Below, in pieces: positions 32,185-43,600 of a stretch of 64,000 nucleotides of DNA (positions are counted from its first letter, which is position 1; each line of letters opens with the position of its first letter). Source of the stretch: Atopsyche davidsoni (Eukaryota; Arthropoda; Insecta; Trichoptera; Hydrobiosidae); contig JAILWY010000004.1 of assembly GCA_022113835.1 (NCBI GenBank), positions 1 through 64,000 of the forward strand. Reading direction: 5' to 3'. The notes beneath the pieces were generated by a model that worked only from the letters and a program-made list of their open reading frames with translations, made no database searches and had not been told where the DNA came from. The position numbers and the translations under genes are program-made.

Positions 32185-33029
32185 TCTAGTGTTGAGTTAC
32201 ATACATTTCAACTATTTAGATTGATTTACATAAAGACACAAAAAATATACAAAAATACTCTTTTTTTCTTTTTACTTTTAAGCGACATATATAATTGCGA
32301 AATACAAAACGACAACAACTAATTATCAAGATGTCAAAAAGTTCTTATTGACATTTAACTGTTTACATACGATTAAAACAATCATGTTTCATAAAACATT
32401 CGCTCCATTGCAGATTGTCTGTCCGCGCCGAGGTCTCTGGTCCGCGCTATAGTCTATGGTGTGCTTGCACTCTGGTACTTTATATGCCTTACCTAATCAA
32501 TTTACTTTTTGCATAACCGATTTCCTTCTTTCTGAATTTTCTAAACTTAAATTAGTAGCTTATCGCACTGCCGCTTGATATAAAATTGTTTAATCAATCA
32601 AAAGAAGCTCCACCGATAAATATTCAATTGTTAAAATAACGCCAATACGACAAAAAAATACATCAATTGATTTTGATAATAGGTAGTACTGGTCGCATTC
32701 TTTGCGTTGAACATTTTGAACTTTAATAAGTTTGATTCGCTTTGACCGATTAAATTAGTTTTTGTGCATCAATAATTTCATCGTTTAAATATTTGCTGGT
32801 AAGACAATTGGAATACCTGTCTTACTAAAATATTAAAAAATAAATAAATACAAGCATTATCAAATTGCATTGCTTTTGTAAGTTTGCTTAAAATTTTATT
32901 ATATGATTAGCCACAATTTTTGAAAATTAGAGTATTTTTGCACCTTAGTTTTGATAATTATTTTGAATCAGAATTTAACTAATTATTACCTAACAAATAG
33001 GATAAAAGCGAATCTATTAATTTATTATT
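32185..33029. other. Upstream region of the PAM2 gene
   Basis: AT-rich, no frame of note. A GC-richer patch at 32425-32460 could be promoter-related. No TATA or other defined element can be supported. Confidence 0.3.
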
Positions 33030-33881
33030 TGTTTATTTAGCCCTATTATAAGCTTTACTTATTTAACTAACAGTTGAAATTACCTTTAATCATTTTGGCA
33101 TATTAATTTCAGAACTATAATTATTTAAAAACGACCAGTGTGTGAGCAGCGGTAGTCAGCATTGTCGCGCACATAATTGCGGCCTGAGTTCCATCCAGTG
33201 CAATCTACATGAGCCCAAAGCCCACAAGAAGTGCACTGGAACCATATTTTATTGTCTCGCCTGAATTCGCCGCATACAATACACCGGTCACCGGATTTTT
33301 TGTATCATCGTTATTTTTTATTCTCCTTCGAAATATTATTCGATTCCTGCATAATTTGTTTCTTTACTTTCTGAGAATCCACATTCTGCGGTTTGCCTTT
33401 CGAGGCTTAAGCCTTCTTTTTTTCTTATCTTGTCATAAGGAAATATGGCTAAAATACCTTTTTTCATTGAAGTTAAGTTGTGTGGGCAACGGGGGTCACC
33501 CGATTCCGATTGCCTACATCGCCGAAAACGAAAAAAAATCCAACCAAAAAAGTTGAAGCTATAATGGCAAACTGGGTTTTAAATCACTATCATAAATGCT
33601 AGGGTCATTACATATCACAAGCATAAATCGAAACACCATGCAGTTTGGGCCTTACCGTCGGATTTATCCACTTGAAAAATTAGATCAGAAGTGCGCAAAA
33701 TCGTTTTACTTATATAACTCATTAATGCATGGCGTGAACTGAGTGAGCCGTCGTCGGAGTACCTTACCTGTGCACAGATAGCGATTGGGTTCAAAAACAT
33801 CGCCCTTTCTCGTTTGGTTTTTGTTAAAATGGGGTGACCACCATTGCCTACTCGCTCTAATTGCCTACGTCTCCCCTACTG
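33030..33881 (-). mobile_element. pogo/Tigger-like transposon remnant, copy 1
   Basis: Very similar to 51745-52500. The minus strand carries a decayed zinc-finger end of a transposase near 33130-33300 (C-x2-C...C-x2-C...H). The right end, read on minus, starts CAGTAGGGGAGACGTAGGC, a plausible terminal inverted repeat beginning with CAG. The left end is not defined. Bases 33882-34680 after it hold only simple repeats (CTA)n at 34160 and no gene. Confidence 0.5.
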
Positions 33882-34680
33882 ATTTCTTTGATTTGAATTC
33901 GAAACTTTGAATTTCTAATTTAAACGAAACGATCTTACTGACAAAAATAATTAATATGTTCCAAACATTGAAACAAAAAAGAGTGTCAAAAATTATTTTG
34001 TTTTCTGATAGGTCAATTTTTTTAGGCGGTGTGGATCCAAATAAGATGAAAGATCATTAAGTAAATGAGAGTTATGTAAATTGTCTTTTTTTTCTTTTCA
34101 TTATTATAGTGTTGCTTTAAGAATATAGTTTTTAATAGCTTTATAAAATTATTTTTAATACTACTACTACTACTACTACTTTTTAAAATAATTTTAGTCA
34201 CTTAGCATTTTTGAAATATTTATAAAAATGGTTTGTCTAAAATTTTGTATGTTTCTTCTTCGAGTATCTTTCCTCGGAGGAAGTCGGTGACTTTGATCTC
34301 ACTGAACATATATTTATCCATTAGTGCAGTGGCGATATCGTAACCAGTTAAAAAAGGCTAGTGTTACTAATTTGGCTATACTCTCAACTTCCAGCTACTG
34401 GCGCTAATTCCTCATCCACGCTAGCTTTCTACTTTCAACATTTCTTTTCCCTGGACTGCAGCTGCAGCTGCAGTGGGTATTATTCGTGTCGAGTGTGACC
34501 AGTGAGTCCGAGTGAGTCGTCTTGGCGACGACAGTGAAACGAACCTGGAGACTATGGCAGTTGTCAATGGTTTTTGAATTTATTTGACTTTGACAGATAA
34601 GATAAAAATACAAAAATATCGAATCGTCCAATTTTGGTTAATATTAATATGTGAGAATATTCTAACTTATTTTAGATATC

Positions 34681-37600
34681 ATGGCTATTTTCAGCATTTT
34701 TCAAATTCTATCTATTGCAGTATTTTGTATTTATTTAACGGGTTTGGTTAATAATGTATTTAGTGAAAGAGAAAATGCTTGCGATATGACATACATGTAC
34801 GAGTACCCTCAGTTTGTTGTAAGTACACTTCAATCAAGTATTTTTTTGCAATCAAACACATCAAGTATTTTAGTGTATTTTTCTTCTCTAAATCAAATAA
34901 TTTAAAAGGTGTATTTGAACAGTCGTGCAAATATTTTGATTAGCTAGTTATACCTATTTTTTTCTATTCTGTCTAACCTCCGTGTAAGTCCCCAATTTTT
35001 ATCACCCTATTTTGTTAAGGATCGAATCGGATTCTAGAATCCTTTTCATAATATAAGAAAAATGTTAAATAATAAGAATTACCTATAAATTACAGAACTA
35101 AATACAACAAACTGTCACTTTCATCTACGTCCTAATAAATTAATCACACCAGTTTCAGTTCGGTTTGAAAGGATGCCTCGTTTGGCTCAGTACAAGTAAT
35201 ATTTGTTTAAAATTAACAATTGATTATGTTGATTCAATTTTTTGACAATTTTACTTATTTATCCACTGCAGCCAGTTGCCACTATTATGTTAACCCAACT
35301 GATCACAGAGCAGGCCCTAATTTAACATTGTGTTACTTTTTTTTTTTAACTTACAAATTCTTAATTTATACGTTTTATGAACAGCGTATTTAAAAATGTG
35401 AGTTCTCTGGCATTGAAAAAAAGTTTAATAAATTTTAAGTTTTGACTATTTACTTGTTATATTTATAAGCAATAATAACAATAAATTTAAATTCATATTT
35501 ATATAAAGCACTAACACATAAAAATATAAGCTAACAAGTTCAATGTTCCTATTTACAACTTGGATATTTACACATCGCAATTAATTTTAAATTTTCAATA
35601 TGTCTTGGACCTTAAAACGTTTTTATGCATAGAGGGTGAAGGTGGAGGAGAACCCTGCGTACCCGCAATACGCTCTCTACGCCTACAGTGAAGGACGCTT
35701 CACTGAGAGAGCTCGCAGCATGAGGTAAATCTAACTCAGCATATCTAAATATTTTATTGTACATATATATAGTATATAGTACAAGTATTTTTGATTTATT
35801 TCCTATGGTGGCTCATAAATGGCAGGTTGTAAAAATCTGAAAAAAATACTAACATGCAATACGCTACATGGAAATATTGCAGTCTGTCAACATAAGAAAA
35901 TGTATATTTTTCACTGTAACAGACGAATGAACTATCATATTCATTTTAAAGAAGGTGTTTGGCCGGGAATTTTTATTGTGATGTACAAATTTCAGGTTTG
36001 ATGGAATTCCAGTGCTGTTTCTTCCTGGAAATTCAGGCAGCCACAAGCAAGTGCGCTCCCTGGCTTCTGTGGCTCTTCGCAAATCTCTCTCCTCCCGCAA
36101 GCACTCCTTTCACTTTGATTACTTCACTGGTGAGCACTGTCTTCTGAACTCAGAATTGACACATTATATAATTTATCGGCTGTAATGTTATATTCTCTGC
36201 TGTAGTGGACTTCAATGAAGAGAAATCAGGATTGTTTGGTGGAGTACTGGAAAGACAGATGCACTTCTCGGTGCTCTGTCTTGAGACCATCCTGAATCTA
36301 TATTCCATCGAAGGAAACTTCAAACACCACAAACCTACATCTGTCATCGTCATCGGACATTCCATGGTGAGTCGTATGCCTCTTTTACAGCAATACGCTT
36401 ACTATATTCAATATTTTTGACAGAAAGTACTCAGTGGAATTCCATTTTAATATTTTAAATAAAACTACCTTTGTGATTTTTCCATATTTTTCTTATTTAA
36501 TGTGTGATCGACTTTGCTAACCTGTTGTCTGGTGTTGTTACCTTGGCATTTTCATACCGAGAATTTTCAAATTTTGTTTGAAAATGCAAATGTAACAGAT
36601 TGGCAAAACTGGTCTCCTATAAAATAAAAAATGCAGAAAAATCACAAAAGTGTTTTTATTGAAAACAATACACAAACTACTTAAGACTCAAACTGCCCTT
36701 GCCAATCTGATATTGTTTGTTGTCATCAGAGACATTTATTTGTTTATCTTTTGTATCTTGCAGGGGGGCATAGTGGGTAAGGGACTGAGTTCCCTTCCGC
36801 GTAGCCAAGGACTGGTACGGCTGTTAATAACTTTGGCCACGCCTCAGCAACCTGTGATTAGTGCCGATGCCTTCACAGAAGATTTTTATCGGCTGGTTGG
36901 AAATACTTGGGCGGGGGATGACCGCCGTCAGTTTCTTCCTCTACTTGTCAGTGTGGGCGGCGGACCCCGTGATCTGCTTGTGCCGCCCGCTCTTACTGCA
37001 TCTCCTCATGCTGCTATAAATGTGCAGGTATGTGTGTACATTATATATTCTAGTAGAAGGATTTTAACTCTTCTGAGCTTAACCACAACACTGTGATGAC
37101 GAGGTTTAGTCCAAATTCATCCACCTGTATGTGTGTAAAGTATTTGTGGATTTTTTTTTAAACCTTTACAACTTTTTTATTTGTAACCTCAAAAATAAAT
37201 GTATTACTACCAAGTTAATGAATTTAAAATATGCAACAGAATAACTTAAATTCACAGGAATCACATCACTGTATTCTTTTCATGTTCACAATGGCTGTCA
37301 TGTCTGATGTATTATACATTTACAGACAACGGCCATCCCAGGTGTGTGGTTATCCACAGATCACTTATGCATCGTCTGGTGCCGCCAGCTGGTATTGGTG
37401 CTGACACGTCTGCTCTCTGCAAGTGTAGATCCAATCACCCGTCAACTTAGCGCGGAGCGCACCCATCTCGCTGCCTTATCCAGGCATCATCTACTGGTAC
37501 AAAAAAAAGAATTAATCAATTCTGCAGAGTTTCAACTCCAAATTCTTCTGTGAGAGATTGTCACTTATGTTCAGATATTTAAGAAATAAATAAGTTATGC

Positions 37601-40600
37601 ATGTATGATTATTATCCACACTAAATTCAAAATATTATGTTATAGCAAGGGTGAGCAACCTTTTTGATCAAAGGGCCAATTTAAATTTAAATTTTTTTTG
37701 GCGGGCCGCACATAAAGTAACACTTATTAATAATTTACAAAACTTTATTTTTAATAAACATTAGAATAAAAAAATATAAAATTTTAAAAAAAGTAAAGAT
37801 TTTATATACAAAATAAAAACAAACAAGAAAAGAACAGAAAAACAAATTAACTTGAAATTTTTAATGAGAAATTTGGCACTGTTTTTTCGATACAAGTTGA
37901 TCAATATCAACCGGAATTGATGAGGTAGCTACACGTATGCAGCTTTCTAGTCGTGCATCACTCAGTCTTGATCGGTGGTCATTTTTGATAAATTTCGTGG
38001 TTGAAAACAATTGTTCGCAAACATACGTACTTCCGAACAGAGACATCATTTGCTTTGCATTTTTCGTCAAAAGCGGAAATTTCTCAAGGCTCACATAAAA
38101 TTTATAAAAATTTTCGATGTTTATTGAAATTTTTTTTTTTTTTAAATCGGTATTATTCTGCATGTCAATCACTTCCATTTGAAAGTCTTCGGGAACTGTA
38201 TTCACATCTATATTAAATGGCGAGGAAAACATTTTCATGGAAGCCGCTGTCTTCTCAGCTTTGAACATTTGGAATCATAATTGAAATTCGTTGATTAAAA
38301 TGTCTATATGTTTTGCGTACTTTTGAGAAGAAGTAACGTTTTCTTTTTCTAAATGTGGAAAGTGAGACACATTATTCTGCAAAAGATGCTGTTTCCACAA
38401 TTTTAATTTGCGCTTAAAGCCCTGAATTTTATCATACAAATTGTGAATAAACTGTCCTTTGCCTTGAAGTTCCACATTAAGATCGTTGAGATGCTGAGTC
38501 ATGTCGATAAGAAACCCAAAATCGCACATCCATTATTTATTACCAAAATGAGGAAAGGCATATCCAAAAACAATTGTATTTCGCTTTTTAAGTTGTATAC
38601 TCTTTTTAGCATTGCACCTCTACTAAGCCAATGTACTTTGGTATTAAAAATCACGTCTCCATATTCAGTTTCTAAATCTTTTAAGAATTCTTTAAATTCT
38701 TTAATGTTTTAACGCGCGCGACTTTATAAAATTGATTACTTTAATTATTGGTATTGTGACATTTGGCAAACTCGATCTTTTCGCACACAAATTTTCCTGG
38801 TGACGAATTAAGGAATATTTCCCTTTCTGTGACCTTCTTAATGTCTTGAAATAGCCTTCCCGATACTCCTACCTCCATGCTTGACATTGCTCGTGCTCCA
38901 TCTGTCGATATACCAATAACTTTTCTTTACCAACAATTTACTTCGTACAAGTCTTTGCCGGTTGTAGTCCCTTGCATTGGAATCAGTGAACACAATTCTT
39001 CGATAATATTAAATTTGGTGTCAATACCACGTAAAAATATAACCAGTTGTGCTGTATCGCTAATATCGCAACTCTCATCAAGTGCCAAAGAACAGTATTC
39101 GAATTTTGCGTTGTTGCTATGTTGAAATCTGCAAAGGAACGAAATAAACGCCACAACGGGACTCATCGTCATATGATAGATTCTTAGCTCTGCGAGTACA
39201 TGTACATAAAAAAAATTTGGTGGAATATTGGAATAATTAATTTTATAACAATCTATTGATGGGAGAAAGCCGATAAAATAAATTAAATTTTAAGAATGCT
39301 TGGCGGGCCGCATAAACATATTAATCTGGCCGCATGTAAGTTGCTCATCCCTGTGTTATAGTATTACTAAAGTTAAAGCGTCATATTCGCAAACAAATAT
39401 GGCATCACAAACTGTCTCGTAGTCTAGTTATAGCACTTCTATACCACTCCCGGTGGAAACCTGGTCGATTTAATTCAGGTGGATAATTTATTTTTCAATT
39501 CTGAATAAACTCCTTGTTCTAGATTGTTGCTTACTCAAGTTTAGATGCTCAAGGATAAATGATTAAAAGAATCACCATGAGTCAAGTATTTTGAATTTCC
39601 AGGTCGGCCACTCCCTTAACCACAGCCATCACGCTTTCCAGGCTGAGTTCATCGCCGACTCCAACTGGCACGAGGACAGTCGCCGCACGTACTCCTTCAA
39701 GCACGAGCACGGAGTTACCAAGTATGCACCCGCTCAGATAATGATTCTATAGAAAAGACCCTCACTTATTACCCCTTGACTTACAGGACCTGGTACTATA
39801 TGGTGCGATTGTCTGAGCTGCCGGGGCACGAGCAAGTGACATTCATCATGACAGGGGGGGAGGATCGGGACTGGGTATTCGGTTGTCAAGCCAAATACGT
39901 CCACGCCCAGCATCGCGTCTGGTGAGTCACTTAAGCCCCAATCTGTGCTCTGAGAGATATGAGGGTCATTTAACAAGTCTGGTAAGAAAGCTAAATAATA
40001 ATTATTATTATAATTATTGGGGGCGTTTTCTCGTCTTTTACTATGTTAAAATATGGTTAACCCTTTCCACTCCAAGCATTTTTTTGTATGTTTCCACCAG
40101 CTCCCGTACAAAATTTGATATTAAGTAAGTAAACATAATTAGTTTTTTTTATATTAAATAAAACGATTTTATTAACTTATTATTTTTTATTCTTATTTCT
40201 AATATAGTGTACAATATAGTTATCCTTGAAATCAATTTTTAAAATTAATTTGAGTATGATATTTTTCGAAACATATTCCAGGATGGAGTGATGGTTTTGC
40301 CTCGCATGTTTTACAATAATACGAGGTTTCTTTTCTTCCACCTTTAATTTTTCTATTGGAACACACGGCACAATCTTTGTGCTTGCCATCTGAGTGCAAA
40401 TATATAAAATGTGACGTCCCATCTAATCGTTGCTCTGTGTCAGCTGCGGACGAAATTTTACGAGATGAAATCGGAGCTTTAAAGTCTCCGATCAGCGCCA
40501 TCAATAATTTTTGCCTGTAATGTTTATGACTCAGCGGTTTATTTCCATTTTTTATTGCACCTTTGTTATATAATATAAATGAATTTATAATAGAGACTTC

Positions 40601-43600
40601 CAGTCCCCAAAAAAAAAATGTTTTCTCCACCATCTGAGAGTCTTTCTTATAAAACAGTACGACGAAGCATAAATTTATTGTAATTTACAATAACCGTCGG
40701 TTTTTTTCACTTCTATCAGTAAGTTCTGTTTGGGTTTATAACTGCGAATATTTCCTCGATTTGCCCTTGCAGGTTTTCTTTGCACGAAAGCAACTGTTTT
40801 GTTTTGTCGCCGCCCGCTAGCCATCCTGGAACACACCATTTTTTGTTCACGTCAGGTAGTAATACGAAGGGTCCCAACGTTCTAAAATGCTTCCACAGTT
40901 TGTCAAATAGTATGTATTTCGTATATGTTTCAACAGAAAATTAAAAAAAAAATTGCCTTAAAAAAAATCAAACCAAAATATATTTCAGGTCCAATGTCGA
41001 GTGACACTCGACATTGGAGTTGGTGGAAACCTGCAATGTCGAGTGACACTCGACATTGGAGTGGAAAGGGTTAAATGAGATGAATTCGTGGACCTCAATT
41101 TTCATGTTAAAATTTAAACGTTCTTCATTTAAATAAATTTACCAGACCTGTGAAATGTCTTCCCTAAATGAGGCTTTGCAGTCGCGGTCTTCCCCAACTG
41201 ATACTGAGCTAATTCATTGACAGCTTGAGTGGCCGCCACCTGTCCCAACGCTCGGTGTGGGCTCCTTCTACTAATGGACGGCGACGAGAGGCTACGCTAG
41301 ATTTACGGGCACTGCACGCTTCCTATCCGCACTGGACGCATGTGCTGGTGCGCGTGTCTCCCGGCACGAGTTTAGTGGCCGTGCAAGTAGATGTGCACTC
41401 TCCTGCAGCGCGCACGCTGACAGCTGTCTTGCCAGCTTGGGGGAGTCCTATAAGCATGGGGTTGGAGATTCCGGCACATGTAGTGCGCCTGCGAGTGCTG
41501 CTGCCTGGAATGCGCCTGCATAGTGCGCACATCCTCTCTGTAGTCACGGGTGCGCACTGCCATGCCTCGGCTCGCCTGCATGTGCCGTGGGCTTCTTACC
41601 AGGACTTCTCCCAGGTATTCAGGTATGAACCACACAATTCGCCACTAAAGACATGTAGATTTACATATAAAATGTAGGATTTAATGGAGCTTTTCACTGT
41701 ATTGTGATGTTACAGAAGGCGTATTAAGTCTGAAGATGTGTTATATCAACAGGTAAACAGGGTTTAAATGATGATATTGTAAGGGAAATCTCTGCATGAA
41801 GATCGAATGATTCTTCCTGTGTATAAAAGCTACATGATGGAGTGCAATGAAAAAAAAATCTTTTATAAACCTTTTGTCATTATTAAAACATTGCAAACAT
41901 TTTCTGTAAGTTAATAAATCACATAATTGAAGTAGTCTCATTGCCCGTGTATTGTTTTGAGCTCAGAATATTTATTAAAATCTTTACACATTAAGGGGGT
42001 CAAAGATGTGAGTGGAGTCTTGAGTTCTGACTCAAGAGTGCTCAAGTGAAGAAGACTGTACACCAAAGGTTACCTTTCCCTGTCCATACGTTGTCTTGTG
42101 GTCTGTGTGTGACAAATTTTTAGCTAATAAAGTTGACTATTTTGTTGGTCGTATTGCAGTGACACGAGGACAAACCCCATGCGCATTAGACTATTCACAG
42201 CTGATCCTCAGAATGATAGAAACACCTCAGAGTCTGCTCATCTGGACTTCCTGCTGGATGCCGAGTGCGCCTACACCTTAAGGTGAATCACAAAATGTGG
42301 TCATTGTACAAATTATCTATATATACGAGGGCGGTCCGATAAATACTTAGCCTACAAAAGAAAAACGACAATTTTGGAATAGTGGCGATTTATTTCTCAA
42401 AGTAGTCTCCTTTTAGCTCGATACACTTGACCCAGCGATGCTCTAACTTCTTTAACCCATCTGAAAAATACGTTTTCTCGAGGTCTGGAAAGTAGGCCTC
42501 CGTGGCGGCGATGACCTCCTCATTCGACTTAAATTTCTGCCCGGCGAGTGACTTTTTCAAGTTTGAAAACAAAACAAAAAATCGCACGGGGCCAAATCTG
42601 GAGAATACGGTGGATGGGGGAGCAGTTTGTAATGCAATTCGACCAATTTGGCCGTGGCGACGGCGGAGGTGTGAGCCGGTGCGTTGTCATGGTGGAAGAG
42701 CACTTTTTTCTTCGCCAAATGGGGCCGTTTTTTCTGCAATTCGGCATCGAATCGGCCCAATAATTCAGCATAGTAGAGCCCTGTGATCGTTTCGCCCTTC
42801 TCCAGGTAGTCAATGTAGATCACACCTTGTGAATCCCAGAAAACGGCAGCGACAGTCTTTGCCTTCTTCGGAGCACGCTCGCCGGGTGAAGTCCACTGTT
42901 TCGACTGTTCCTTGGTCTCTGGTGTGTACCAGCGGATCCATGTTTCGTCGACGGTCACGAAATGACGCAGAAATTCCTTCAGATTGCGCTTAAACATCGC
43001 CAAATACTGCTCTGAAGTGGTCTCACGGTTGCGCTTGTTGTCCAGAGTGAGCAAACGTGGCACCCATCGCGCCGACAGCTTTCTCATGCCCAAAATTTCA
43101 TGCAGGATATGACCCACGCGGTCTTTTGAGATGCCTACTGTTTCAGCTATCTCGCGCACCTTCAATCGGCGGTCTGCCAATACGAGATCGTGGATTTTTG
43201 TCACGTTATCCTCCGTGGTAGCCATTTTCAAGGCACCTGGGCGTGGCTCATCAAAAACCGACGTGCGACCACGTTGAAACTCGTTAAACCAATTTTTGAC
43301 GGTCGCCATCAAAGGAGAAGAGTCACCGTACTCAGCATCCAAGCGCTCTTTGATTTCGCTGCGCGATTTCCTTTCCAAAAACAAGAATCAAATCACCGAC
43401 CGATATTGCTCTTTTTCCATTTTTCTAAAATACGCGTACACGTCCGCATCCACACGGGGTCAAAACAAAACTAGTTGTCCTATTCGGCTGAAATTTTGAC
43501 AGTAGCCGTCTACGAGAATGTACTACACGATAGTAAATCTCTCTTGCGATACTAACACCATCGGGCGGTGAGGCTAAGTACTTATCGGACCGCCCTCGTA

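Noticed and set aside
41323..41635. Antisense frames over PGAP1 exon 9
   Set aside because: Shadows of the GC-rich coding exon; the plus-strand exon has correct splice phases and family similarity.
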